From DATMER01 sp963741305 (GTDB taxonomy: Bacteria; Acidobacteriota; Thermoanaerobaculia; Multivoradales; UBA5704): a stretch of DNA of 64,000 nucleotides. Made by a program: the position numbers and the translations under genes. Of the stretch, positions 42,554 through 51,510 are shown piece by piece. The notes below the pieces were generated by a model, which was not told the origin of the DNA, ran no database searches, and worked only from the letters and a program-made list of their open reading frames with translations. Where the stretch lies: assembly GCA_963741305.1 (NCBI GenBank), contig CAVUHL010000003.1:4340001-4404000 (forward strand). The letters run 5' to 3'. Numbering within the stretch: position 1 is the stretch's first letter; each line of letters opens with the position of its first letter.

Positions 42554-45500
42554 TTATTGCGCCCCGAGCGCTGCGAAGGCGCCCCAAAGCGAAGTCTTCC
42601 GCTCCTCCTCCTTGGAGCTGCCAAGAAAGACCATCTGCACCTCCTGCAATGCGTCGGCCGCGTTTCGACTCTCTAAATAACGACGATGGAACTCGACAGC
42701 AAACCGTTCCGACGGCTCGTCGCTTACCGCCCAGAGGGTCCCAACGACGGACGGCACACCCTGCGCCAACAACGGAGCCGCGATGCTTGGGCCTGACTCT
42801 GGAGAATCGCCCAGCAGAGTGCTACAGGCAGCGAGGAATATCATACGGATGCCTCTCAGGTGCCGCACGTAGAAAACGCCCGAGTCCTCCCCCTCTGGTG
42901 CTAGGAGGAGGGCCGAGAGGAAAGGATTCTCGGTGTTCGATACCGCGTGCCCACCGAAGTGGAGAACCTGCCAGTTCCCCATCTCTTTCAGCAGGCGAGC
43001 TTTCGTGGCTCCCCCTCCGAGGACAAGCCGTCCTGCCGGATATAGCTCCACGATCTGCCTTGCCTCCTCCTCGGAATGCGAGAGGCGCTGGAGGCCGGGA
43101 AAGAGGCTGTGGTCAAAGGCGGGATCACCGAAGGCCAAGACATTCAGCTTCACGCCAGCGAGATCCTGCTGCCGCCGCAGGCACCGCACATAGAGGCTGG
43201 CACTGGGCGAAACGCTCAATGCATGCGCCTCGATCAAGTAGCCTGAAACGTTGCGGAGCGTCGCGAAGGGAATAGCCTGAAGTACCTGATCCGGCACGAG
43301 CACGAGCGTTCCGGCATCAGCGATCTCTCGCTGCAACGGCTCTAGGAGAGCTTCGTAGAGCTGCTTGCCGAGCCGGTCGGCGGAGGGTAGGTCGTCCATC
43401 GAGACGGCTTTCCGGAACTTGAGTACCATCCGATCAAGCCGCTTCAAATCGAGAGGCATCGATCTGAAGGCGAACCCACCGCTGCGCACCGCCCATATGA
43501 AAAGCTCCCTTTCTCCGATCCAGAACACTATCAGTGCCGCCTCGGGCGAAAGCTCCTTCTGAATCTCCGCAAGAGTAAGGCTCGGGACCTCCGCGGTCTC
43601 GTTCGTGGAAGAAAGAGCGAGGATCTTGGCCCTTCCTTGCTCGGCATATTCAAACGCTTGCCCGGGACGATCCTGAAGAACCTGAAGGGACACCATCTCG
43701 TCGAAGACTTCGCGGATCGCTCCGAAGGAGGCCGAATCGACATCCCCCTCCGTTCTATAACCCTCGATCAGCTCGATGGCGAGCCGCAGATCCTCCTCCG
43801 CAAGGGCGTACCGGCGTTGACGGCGAAGAGCACGCGATTTCTGCAAGCGGAGACCTACAAGTTGTTGCCGATAATGGGTTCGTTCGTAGGAGGCAACTGC
43901 TGCTGTGAGCAGCCGAATCGCCCCTTCAGGATTCGTTTCCAACTCGGTCTTTCCCTCCCAGGCCAGAAGGTCTCCCTGCATGGCCTCGCGTATCGGCTTT
44001 TCGGAAATCTGAGAGATTTGTTCTTCCGCAAGGCGAAGGAACGCTCGAGCGTTTCTGCCGTTACCCTGCTGGTACTGTGCCTCCGCTATCCGAAGAAGAC
44101 CAGGTGCCACGCCAGCAGGGACCGTGGCCCCCGACTCTTTTCGCAGAGATTCCTCTTGGAAATAAATGGTGAGCTGAGGGCGATCGGCAACCAGCAGCGA
44201 GTCGGCCAGCTTCTCCAGAATCAATTGTCTGCGAATGGAGTTGGTGACCCAGGGCAGGCCCTGCATCGCCAGCCCATGGAACTTCCAGGCCCCTGGAAGG
44301 TCGTCCAGGTTCTTATGGGCCTCGGCAAGGAGGTTGCTGACAGCGGCCTGATTCCCCAGTTCACCCATCGAGCCGAAGAGCTCCCTCGATTTTCGGTAGG
44401 CGGAGAGCGACTCGGCCGGCGCACCGAGAATCCCCTCGGTCAGCCCTGTCACCCAAAGTGCTCGTGCTCGCAGAGCCGGATATCTCTCGCTGCGCCGGTC
44501 TTCTAGAATGCCAGCAAGCCTCGACAGGGCAGCTTCATAACGGTAGTTCTGGTATTCGCAGAGGGCCACCTGGAACCTTGCCCATAGCTCAAAGGGGCTT
44601 GCCGGTCGCGACAGCGCTTCGACGGCCTGGGAGAAGAGCTTCGCAGCGGCTTCGAAGGAACCTTCTGAATACAATCTGAGCCCCTCTTGATATCGGGAGT
44701 GCCCGGAGATCAGATTCTTGAGGTGTGGGCTAACCTCAATCGAACCAGCAGGATCGAGAACCTGCACCGCGTCAGCCGTCATGCGATCGCCGTGGACCTC
44801 GGCCAGAGCGGTCCCGAGGCTCCGAAGAAGGACAAGAGCCCGCGCCGCATCTTCCTCCCGAGTTTCTGACCGGGCTAAGGCCCAGCGTCCAAAAAGCTCT
44901 TCCTCCGCTAGCTCGCGGGCTTGCTGACGCGAGAGATTTACGAGCTTGCGGGCCGCTTCGAGCGGCGTTGAGGATTCCTCGAAGGTGACACGGCTCTTCT
45001 GCCAAAGCTCCGTCGGGCCCGGCTGAATAAGAGCCACAAATCGCCCTTTCGCTTCCCGGCTCCAAGCGGAGTCCCCCTCCAGATCAACGAACCGAGGCCA
45101 TGCGACGCGAGCTCTTGAAGTTAAGGTAAGGCGATCCAAGGTCAACGCAAAATTAAATCGGGCTTCCGGATGATTCGGGGCTGCCCTGGCACCTCGATCT
45201 GCAGCTTCGAGCGCATTCAACAAATCGGCAAACCTGCCAATCTTGTCAAACTGTGCGAGATACGCAGCCGCGAGATCGCTCCAGATCCCTGCATCTGAAG
45301 GGCTCAGTTCTGTTGCCTTCTTGAGAAGAGCAACAGCGTTATAATGCTGCCCGCTCAAGAGGTTCAACACGCCGGCATCGGCGAAGTCTTGGGCAGAGGC
45401 GTTTTGGCTGAGGGACCTTTCGATCCGTTCTCGGGCCTTCCTGAGCCCTCGCGCGCTCTTGAGTCCGATACCCCTTCCCGGTGCAAAGGGCGCATGGGCA

Positions 45501-45685
45501 AACCCGCCTGTCAAACGTCCTTCCGAGGGTCGCACCGCTCCAACAGCCTCGGCGAGTTCGCGACGGACGGAGGAAACGTCGACGTGTAGCACGTCAGCCC
45601 CCGGACGGCCATCAGCCCAAGCCGCCAGCATGAGGATCACGGAAACCAGCCCTAGAAGAATCGCCGTCCGTCGCGAGCTCTTCAC
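42554..45685 (-). CDS. CHAT-domain protease with TPR array and signal peptide
   Basis: 1043 residues. An N-terminal signal peptide or anchor (MKSSRRTAILLGLVSVILML) is followed by a long helical repeat region (about 70-680, TPR-like: NYRYEALSRLAGILEDRRSE; ARALWVTGLTEGILGAPAES). The C-terminal CHAT domain (about 760-1043) has the catalytic His in HFGGHAV (His913) and Cys in IFLAACSTLLGD (Cys954), so it should be an active clan CD protease. TPR-CHAT proteins include separase-like proteases and the CRISPR-associated Csx29. It is followed in the same direction by the three Cys-rich paralogs. The sigma/anti-sigma pair reads away from a shared 176-nt intergenic region. It looks like the effector or processing enzyme of that locus. 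Confidence 0.9.
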   Translation of the reverse strand: MKSSRRTAILLGLVSVILMLAAWADGRPGADVLHVDVSSVRRELAEAVGAVRPSEGRLTGGFAHAPFAPGRGIGLKSARGLRKARERIERSLSQNASAQDFADAGVLNLLSGQHYNAVALLKKATELSPSDAGIWSDLAAAYLAQFDKIGRFADLLNALEAADRGARAAPNHPEARFNFALTLDRLTLTSRARVAWPRFVDLEGDSAWSREAKGRFVALIQPGPTELWQKSRVTFEESSTPLEAARKLVNLSRQQARELAEEELFGRWALARSETREEDAARALVLLRSLGTALAEVHGDRMTADAVQVLDPAGSIEVSPHLKNLISGHSRYQEGLRLYSEGSFEAAAKLFSQAVEALSRPASPFELWARFQVALCEYQNYRYEAALSRLAGILEDRRSERYPALRARALWVTGLTEGILGAPAESLSAYRKSRELFGSMGELGNQAAVSNLLAEAHKNLDDLPGAWKFHGLAMQGLPWVTNSIRRQLILEKLADSLLVADRPQLTIYFQEESLRKESGATVPAGVAPGLLRIAEAQYQQGNGRNARAFLRLAEEQISQISEKPIREAMQGDLLAWEGKTELETNPEGAIRLLTAAVASYERTHYRQQLVGLRLQKSRALRRQRRYALAEEDLRLAIELIEGYRTEGDVDSASFGAIREVFDEMVSLQVLQDRPGQAFEYAEQGRAKILALSSTNETAEVPSLTLAEIQKELSPEAALIVFWIGERELFIWAVRSGGFAFRSMPLDLKRLDRMVLKFRKAVSMDDLPSADRLGKQLYEALLEPLQREIADAGTLVLVPDQVLQAIPFATLRNVSGYLIEAHALSVSPSASLYVRCLRRQQDLAGVKLNVLAFGDPAFDHSLFPGLQRLSHSEEEARQIVELYPAGRLVLGGGATKARLLKEMGNWQVLHFGGHAVSNTENPFLSALLLAPEGEDSGVFYVRHLRGIRMIFLAACSTLLGDSPESGPSIAAPLLAQGVPSVVGTLWAVSDEPSERFAVEFHRRYLESRNAADALQEVQMVFLGSSKEEERKTSLWGAFAALGAQ

Positions 45686-45842
45686 GGGTCAAAGAATCTG
45701 AGTTGAGGTCATTGCAGCCATGATAGCGCTCGAAGTTGCAGCGAGGTCAAGTAGACGCTTGCCTATTCGCGGATAGCTAACGCTCCCTCCGACAGCCCCC
45801 CCGCTATAGAGACGGACCTCATCGAAAGTTTCCGCTACTCCT

Positions 45843-45850
45843 ATAGAATC
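45843..45850 (+). promoter_or_regulatory. Candidate -10 element of the sigma-factor gene
   Basis: TATAGAAT lies about 11 nt before the ATG of the sigma gene, so the transcript would have almost no leader. A second TATAGA occurs near 45814. No convincing -35 box is seen, which would fit control by an alternative sigma factor, but that is speculative. Confidence 0.3.
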
Positions 45851-45861
45851 CCCATCAAGCA

Positions 45862-46614
45862 ATGCCCCCCTCCGACCTCTTCCTCGACCACCTCCCCCAC
45901 ATCAACAACGTGGTGGACTACCTCTGCCGGAAGCACCACTTCCGGAAGGAGGAGTGCGAGGACTTCCGGTCCCGAGTCCATGTCAAGCTCATCGACGACG
46001 ACTATGGCATCATCCGTAAATTCCAGGGACGGAGCAGTCTAAAGACGTACCTGACGACCGTTGTCAGCAATGAGATGAAGGACTTCCTTAACCACCTGTT
46101 GGGTAAATGGCGACCGTCGGCCGAGGCGCAGAAGCTCGGTCCGGTGGCGATTCAATTGGAGAAGCTCCTGCGCGACGGCCTGTCCCTCGACGAGGCCATT
46201 CGGACCCTACAGACCAACCACAAGGTGGAGATGTCGGCGCAGGAGCTGGTTGACATGGCAGCCCGGCTGCCGGACCGGGTCCCTCGCAAGCCCGTGGGGG
46301 AGGAGGTGCTCGAAAACCAGGCCTCCAACGACCAGACGGACTCCCATGCCAAGGAGAAGGAACGCGAGGCCACCCGCCGGAAGGTTCTCCCTGTCCTGCA
46401 GGAGATCCGGAAGGCCCTCCCCCCGGAGGATCAGCTCATCCTCAGGATGAAGGGGGATGACTTCAAGGTCGCCGACATCTCCCGCATCCTGGGGCTCGAC
46501 CAGAAGCCGCTCTACCGGCGTATCGAGAGGCTACTCAAGGACTTACGGGAGGAGCTCGAGCGCCGGGGCTTCAGCAAGGAGAACCTTGACGGGATTTTTG
46601 ATGACGATGGCTGA
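45862..46614 (+). CDS. Sigma-70 family (ECF-like) RNA polymerase sigma factor
   Basis: 250 residues. Region 2 (about 15-85) has LCRKHHFRKEECEDFRSRVH, then FQGRSSLKTYLTTVVSNEMK; region 4 (about 190-240) has LPPEDQLILRMKGDDFKVAD, then ISRILGLDQKPLYRRIERLL. The linker between the two is about 90 residues, longer than in typical ECF factors. It is followed by a ZAS anti-sigma gene about 100 nt downstream, its likely regulator. It is divergent from the CHAT operon, which it may activate (inference). Confidence 0.88.
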   Translation: MPPSDLFLDHLPHINNVVDYLCRKHHFRKEECEDFRSRVHVKLIDDDYGIIRKFQGRSSLKTYLTTVVSNEMKDFLNHLLGKWRPSAEAQKLGPVAIQLEKLLRDGLSLDEAIRTLQTNHKVEMSAQELVDMAARLPDRVPRKPVGEEVLENQASNDQTDSHAKEKEREATRRKVLPVLQEIRKALPPEDQLILRMKGDDFKVADISRILGLDQKPLYRRIERLLKDLREELERRGFSKENLDGIFDDDG

Positions 46615-46714
46615 GCCCCCCGGATGGGAGTAATCTTGTCCCTGGGTCCGTCCAAGAAGCAACGGGCATAGGATTGCATCTATAAACGAGTATCAGGATA
46701 CATTTACAAACGAG

Positions 46715-47701
46715 ATGAACGCCCTCGCCGAGACCTGCCCTCCTCTGGAGGACATCGCCGCCTTCCTCGACCGCAAGCTGTTCGGGGAGGAGCGCGACCG
46801 TTTTGTGGCTCATCTGGCGGGCTGCGAGGAGTGCTACCCCGTGTTCGCGGATGCGGCCCGCTTCCAGTTGGAGGAGGAGGGATTGGTGGAGGAGCCGCGG
46901 GAACTGGCTGAAGCGAAGCCGGCGGTCGAAGTGCCGCCACGCGTGGTTCCCTTCTGGAGGAGAAGAGCGGTTCTGCGGAGGGCCCTCCCCCTCGCTGCCA
47001 TGCTCCTCGTCGGCTTGATGACGGTGCCGCTCTACTTGCGCTCTCTCGAGATGCCGCCGATGCATTCCGGGGAGCTCGTCGATCCGGCTGCGCTGGCGAA
47101 AGTGCCGCTCGACGAGTTTTGGTCGACCATGCGAGGCCACACCCAAGCCGCGATCCTCGACAGCGCCCCCTTCGAGCTCCTCGTCGGCGCCCACCTCGTC
47201 GATCTCCGTCTGGCCCTTGCCCGGAACGATGACGGCGGCTCTCTCAACTTCCTCAGCCGGATCAACGGGAGCATGGAGAGCCTTTCCTTTGTCGACACGG
47301 CAAAGGCCTCTTTCCTGAATATGCACAGCCAGCTCTATACCGGCAAGACGATGCCCAAAGCTCTGATCGAGCGGTTGGACAGGACCGAGGCCGAGCTCGA
47401 GGAAGCGCTCGGGGGCTCGGCGTTCCTGGCCTTCGGCAAGTGGAGCGAAGCCGGCCGCCTCTCCTCCGTTGCCGGAGATCCCGGTTTCTTCGAGAAGGCC
47501 GAGAACCGGCGTTTCCCGGCGTGGCTCCTCCGGAATGCCGAGGAGGAACTCCTCGACGAGGACGTGATCCAGGGAGTAACAAAGATCCGGGACACCCTGG
47601 AGGACAGCGCCTCCTCTCATCTCCCCTTCCCAGACCTCGAAAAACAGTTCGCCGGCATCCTCCAGCACTACCAGCGCGAAGCCGAAGCGGCTTCCGACTG
47701 A
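46715..47701 (+). CDS. Transmembrane anti-sigma factor with zinc-finger (ZAS) domain
   Basis: 328 residues. N-terminal ZAS motif H-x3-C-x2-C (His33, Cys37, Cys40; HLAGCEEC) in a zf-HC2-like domain, a Pro-containing linker, one transmembrane helix (about 89-110) and a periplasmic C-terminal domain of about 215 residues without recognisable motif. It should bind and hold the sigma factor encoded upstream and release it on an extracytoplasmic signal. Its C-terminal domain is a natural candidate for proteolysis, but nothing in the sequence identifies the protease. Confidence 0.85.
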   Translation: MNALAETCPPLEDIAAFLDRKLFGEERDRFVAHLAGCEECYPVFADAARFQLEEEGLVEEPRELAEAKPAVEVPPRVVPFWRRRAVLRRALPLAAMLLVGLMTVPLYLRSLEMPPMHSGELVDPAALAKVPLDEFWSTMRGHTQAAILDSAPFELLVGAHLVDLRLALARNDDGGSLNFLSRINGSMESLSFVDTAKASFLNMHSQLYTGKTMPKALIERLDRTEAELEEALGGSAFLAFGKWSEAGRLSSVAGDPGFFEKAENRRFPAWLLRNAEEELLDEDVIQGVTKIRDTLEDSASSHLPFPDLEKQFAGILQHYQREAEAASD

Positions 47702-47712
47702 TCTCGAGCCCC

Positions 47713-48090
47713 TCGATGCTCGGGGAAAGCCTCTTTCCCGTGAGTCAGAGAGGCTTCGAATCCCGGGAAAGTCGCTTTCCCGACGTCTGAAATCATTTCG
47801 AGACCCGGGAAAGCCACTTTCCCGACGAGCCGAGAGACTTCGGACTTCGGGAAAGCCACTTTCCCGGCGTTCGAAGAGACTTCTGATCTCGGGAAAGCCG
47901 CTTTCCCGGTGACTGGAATGACTTCGGAAGCCGGGAAAGCCGCTTTCCCGACGTTCGGAAAGACTTCAGTCCTCGGGAAAGCCGCTTTCCCGGTGTTCGG
48001 AGAGACTTCGGTCCTCGGGAAAGTCGCTTTCCCGACGTTCGAAGTGATCTGGAGCTTCGGGAAAGGCTCTTTCCCGGAGATCGGAAGACT
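47713..48090. repeat. Array of nine palindromes at exact 42-nt spacing
   Basis: GGGAAAG-NNN-CTTTCCC palindromes start at 47723, 47765, 47807, 47849, 47891, 47933, 47975, 48017 and 48059, always 42 nt apart. The sequence between them is partly conserved (GACTTCGGnnCTC and GACGTTCGgAna). Frames on both strands are open across the array (14-residue GKAAFP repeats), but no RBS or unique coding sequence supports a protein. It lies between the convergent 3' ends of the anti-sigma and acyltransferase genes. Confidence 0.9.
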
Positions 48091-48092
48091 TC

Positions 48093-49445
48093 TCAGGCGG
48101 TTCCAGTCTCTCGGAGGTAGATCGCGGACAGTTCTTCTACCTCCCGGAAGACCTGATCCCGTCTCGCCTTCAATTCCGTCGCGAGGCGCCTCCTCGTCCT
48201 CAGGAAAAGATAGGCCCGTGCCTCGTTCCAGAAGATCTCCCCCTGCTCCCGGAACAGCATGGCGGCGTAGCCGGTCAGCGGACCCGCGAGGAAGACGAGC
48301 ACTCCCAGCCAGGCATTGTCCGCCCAGCGGGCGGCGAGGATCGCCTCCACGAGCCAGGCGAGCGGGTAGAGGATGACTCCCCCGAAGACTTTGTAGGTGG
48401 CGACCTGGTCCGGATGGCGGCGGACCACCCACCCGACTAAGCGGACCATCCAGAAGGGAACGATGTTCAGGATGGTGCCTACGGCGGCCAAGGGAAGGTG
48501 CACGAGGAGACGGAGCACGGTCGTCACCACGAAGCGGATGACCGGGTTCTGCGGGTAGGCGGCGGCGACCTGGTCGTCCCTCAGGCCGAAGGCTTTCAGG
48601 AGGTGGTCGTACTCGCGGACGGCTCCCTCCACGGCTTGCACCCTCTCGGGATAGCGGCGGCAGAGATCCTCGTAACCCTCTACGAAGGCTTGGTGAACTT
48701 GGAAGTGGTCGGTGAGCTTCCTGCCTCCCGGGACTTCCAACTCGGCTCGGCCGTAGAGCTCAGCGGCCCGGCCGATCAGCCAGGCGGCTTCCCAGGAGGG
48801 GTAGTTGAGGGTGACTTCCTTCAGCCCCTTGTCCACACGGGCGGTCAGGGAGCGGACGGCGGCGGGGTTTTCCGTACCTCCCATCTCCGCCTCGGGGGCA
48901 GGATCGATCGGCTCCCCCACCTGGACCAGGGCTCGGGAGCGGAAGCTCTCCTTTTCGTCGAAGGTCAGGCCCACGGGGACGATCCTCACTCCCAGGCTGG
49001 GATGCTTGCGCTCGGCTCCCAGGACGATCCTCGCAAGGCCGGTCTTGAGCGGCTGGAGCATGGGCTCGCTGTGGCTCTTGCCCTCGGGGAAGAGAGCGAT
49101 CGCTCCTCCGGAAATCAGAACCTCGTGGGTGGCCTCGAACATCTGCTCGTTGCCGGCGGTATCCACCTTGTCCTGCTGGCGATAGACCGGGATCGCCCGC
49201 GCCCCCTCTACGAAGGGCCGGATGATCGGGTTCTTCCAAAGGGTGCTCTTGGCGAGCAGCCGCGGCCAGATGGGCAGCGTCCCGACCAGCAGCGCCGCAT
49301 CCACGAGGCCGTTGACGTGGTTGGCCACCAGGACCAGAGGTCGACCCAGCGGGATCCGCTCCTCCCCGACTACTTCCACCCTCCGGAAGAAGATCTTCAG
49401 GATGAGGCGAGCGAAGCCTCGCAGCAGGCGCTCGGCTGGGGTCAA
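48093..49445 (-). CDS. 1-acyl-glycerol-3-phosphate acyltransferase-like protein
   Basis: 450 residues. The PlsC motifs are NHVNGLVDA (NHx5D variant), the FPEGKSHSEPMLQPL block (FPEG motif) and VRIVPVGL; the C-terminal part has several hydrophobic helices. It transfers acyl chains to (lyso)phospholipid or glycerol-phosphate acceptors. TTG start at 49445 with GAGGAG six bases upstream; the start overlaps the stop of the upstream MFS gene (TTGA), so translation is coupled. The open frame continues upstream through the MFS gene in another phase and is not coding. Confidence 0.9.
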   Translation of the reverse strand: MTPAERLLRGFARLILKIFFRRVEVVGEERIPLGRPLVLVANHVNGLVDAALLVGTLPIWPRLLAKSTLWKNPIIRPFVEGARAIPVYRQQDKVDTAGNEQMFEATHEVLISGGAIALFPEGKSHSEPMLQPLKTGLARIVLGAERKHPSLGVRIVPVGLTFDEKESFRSRALVQVGEPIDPAPEAEMGGTENPAAVRSLTARVDKGLKEVTLNYPSWEAAWLIGRAAELYGRAELEVPGGRKLTDHFQVHQAFVEGYEDLCRRYPERVQAVEGAVREYDHLLKAFGLRDDQVAAAYPQNPVIRFVVTTVLRLLVHLPLAAVGTILNIVPFWMVRLVGWVVRRHPDQVATYKVFGGVILYPLAWLVEAILAARWADNAWLGVLVFLAGPLTGYAAMLFREQGEIFWNEARAYLFLRTRRRLATELKARRDQVFREVEELSAIYLRETGTA

Positions 49446-50755
49446 GCGTGCTCCTCGTGCCAGGAGCGGGCCTCTTCGATCCCCCTCTTCTCGTTCACGA
49501 AGGACATGCCGATCAGGCCTAGGACGAAGAAGGCGGCAGTGGAGAGCATGGCGATCCGCTGCGAGCCGGCGGTCGAGGCGATGGCTCCGAAGATGAGCGG
49601 GCCGATCATGTAGGCGGCTTTGCCCGACAGGCCCCAGAAGCCGTAGAACTCCGCGGCTTTCTCTTGTGGGGCGAAGAGGCCCACAAGGGCTCTCGAGGCC
49701 GACTGGAGCGAGCCGATCCCGAAGCCGGCGAAGAGGCCAACCGGCCAGAAGAGCTGCTTTCCCGTCCATCCACCGAGCACCACTTCGCTCCCCTCCCCGC
49801 AGGCGTAGGCCCCGATGCAGACCAGGACCCAGAGCACCAGGGTGATCTGCACCGTGCGCACGGCTCCGAGGCTGTCCTGCACCCAGCCGAAGATGAATGC
49901 GCCCAGCGCCGAAGAGACCTGGAGCATCAGGAAAAGGAGCGTCAGCTCCTTGAAGGTGAAGCCCAGGGTCCGCGAGGCGTAGATCCCGGCGAAGGCCACC
50001 ACCGAGGAGAGGCCGGCGTAGTAGAAGAAGTAGACGGTGAGGAACCGCACCACTTCCGAAAAGCGCCGTACCGACCGGGCCGTCGTGGCCAGCCGGGCGA
50101 ACCCCTCCCGGATGTACTCGGCCGCCGTCCGGTTCCCCCTCGGCGCGCGTTCCTTCAAGAAGAGGAAGGTCGGGAGCGCGGCCAGCAGGAAGAAGCCCGC
50201 GGTCACCAGCCAAGCCAGGCGCAGGTTCGGCAGGTTCGATTCCGCGAAGTCTCCCGCCAACAGCGGCTGGACGAGCAGCAGGCAGCCGAGCCCCCCGAAG
50301 TAGCCTAGGCCCCAGCCCAGCCCCGAGATCCTCCCGATGTTGGCCGATGTCGAGATTTCCGGCAGGAAGGCGCCCGCCAGGTTTTCCCCGAAGGAGAAAC
50401 CCAGGAAGGAGATCACCAGCAGCACCAGTCCCAGCCCCACCTGCCCCGGCTTCACGAACCAGAGGAGCGCCGTCCCGATCACGCAGGTCAGGTAGGTCAC
50501 CAGGAGGAAGAGCTTTTTGCGCCCGGAGTCGTCCGCGATCGCCCCCACGATCGGGGAGAGGGAGAGCACGATCAGGTTGCTGATGGCTATACCGAGGCCC
50601 CAGAGGAAATCCCCGCGTCCTTCCGGTGCCACCATGCGCGTGAAGTAGACGCTGAACGCCACAGTCACGATCACCGTGGTGTAGCTGCTGTTGGCGAAGT
50701 CAAACATCGCCCAGCTCCAGATCTCGCGCTTGGACGCAGGTGGGTATTCGGCCAT
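49442..50755 (-). CDS. UMF1/Atg22-like MFS transporter
   Basis: 437 residues, about twelve helices. The start region (EIWSWAMFDFANSSYTTVIV) is diagnostic of the UMF1 (Atg22-like) MFS family; GAIADDSGRKKLFLL is the loop 2-3 motif. The substrate is unknown (yeast Atg22 exports amino acids). ATG at 50755 has GAGGAG upstream. Forms a coupled operon with the acyltransferase, suggesting a joint role in lipid or envelope metabolism. Confidence 0.9.
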   Translation of the reverse strand: MAEYPPASKREIWSWAMFDFANSSYTTVIVTVAFSVYFTRMVAPEGRGDFLWGLGIAISNLIVLSLSPIVGAIADDSGRKKLFLLVTYLTCVIGTALLWFVKPGQVGLGLVLLVISFLGFSFGENLAGAFLPEISTSANIGRISGLGWGLGYFGGLGCLLLVQPLLAGDFAESNLPNLRLAWLVTAGFFLLAALPTFLFLKERAPRGNRTAAEYIREGFARLATTARSVRRFSEVVRFLTVYFFYYAGLSSVVAFAGIYASRTLGFTFKELTLLFLMLQVSSALGAFIFGWVQDSLGAVRTVQITLVLWVLVCIGAYACGEGSEVVLGGWTGKQLFWPVGLFAGFGIGSLQSASRALVGLFAPQEKAAEFYGFWGLSGKAAYMIGPLIFGAIASTAGSQRIAMLSTAAFFVLGLIGMSFVNEKRGIEEARSWHEEHA

Positions 50756-50864
50756 GCAGTCTCCTCTTGGGTAAAGCGAAAGATATCGCAGGCGCATGGC
50801 ATTGCTCTTGCTTTTATCTCTCTCGGAGGCAATGGTGCCGTTATCTGAGAAAAGGAGCTGAAGG

Positions 50865-51365
50865 ATGGAGATCGATTCCCTGAGGAAGCTGTACGTGGAA
50901 GAGCTCAAAGACCTCTACAGCGCTGAGAAGCAGATCCTGCAAGCGCTCCCCAAAATGGCGAAGAAGGCCACGAACCCCCAGCTCAAGGCCGGGTTCCAGG
51001 AGCACCTGCGCCAGACCGAGGAGCAGGTCAAGCGGCTCGACCTCATCTTCGAGGGTCTCGGCAAGAGCGGCCGTGGCAAGAAGTGCAAGGGCATGGAGGG
51101 ACTCCTCGAAGAGGGCAAGGAAGTCATGCAGGAAGATATGGACGACGAGACCCGTGATGCTGCCCTGATCGCCGCTGCTCAGCGGGTCGAGCATTACGAA
51201 ATCGCCGGCTATGGCACGGTCCGCACCTACGCCCAGCTCTTGGGCGAGAACGAGGCCGTCAAGCTCCTGCAGCAGACCCTCGAGGAGGAGGGCATGACCG
51301 ATAAGAAGCTCACCCAGCTCGCCGAGGCCATCAACGTCGAGGCGATGGAGGAGGTCGAGGCGTAG
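50865..51365 (+). CDS. DUF892/YciF-like ferritin-fold protein
   Basis: 166 residues, all helical. LYVEELKDLYSAEKQILQAL, then FQEHLRQTEEQVKRLDLIFE and HYEIAGYGTVRTYAQLLGE are the DUF892 signatures with Glu/His positions suited to a di-iron site. Members are stress-induced. AAGGAG precedes the ATG by seven bases. Divergent from the UMF1 gene. Confidence 0.95.
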   Translation: MEIDSLRKLYVEELKDLYSAEKQILQALPKMAKKATNPQLKAGFQEHLRQTEEQVKRLDLIFEGLGKSGRGKKCKGMEGLLEEGKEVMQEDMDDETRDAALIAAAQRVEHYEIAGYGTVRTYAQLLGENEAVKLLQQTLEEEGMTDKKLTQLAEAINVEAMEEVEA

Positions 51366-51510
51366 CCCTCACCCCCCGGCCCCCTCTCCCGCTCCGCCCA
51401 GCACACCCTCCCCGGGAGAGGGGGAGACTTACAGGAGAAAGGGAGGGGAAATGGCTCCCTCTTCCCCGCGCAGGCGGGGGAGAGGGTCGGGGAGAGAGGG
51501 GATGGGATCA
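51366..51510. repeat. Dispersed GC-rich repeat reaching into the next start codon
   Basis: 51366-51431 is nearly identical to 36161-36227; 51475-51510 matches the tail of the element at 2729-2780, including GATGGGATCA. In this copy the ATG inside GATGGGATCA is the start codon of the following gene, and the purine-rich repeat provides its Shine-Dalgarno. Confidence 0.7.

Noticed and set aside
42554..45685. Csx29 of a type III-E CRISPR system
   Set aside because: The CHAT-TPR protein has a signal peptide, and no gRAMP/Cas7-11 effector or CRISPR array is in the window; only an analogy is kept.
47713..48090. CRISPR array
   Set aside because: The conserved palindrome is only 17 nt, and the intervening 25 nt are themselves similar from unit to unit, unlike spacers.
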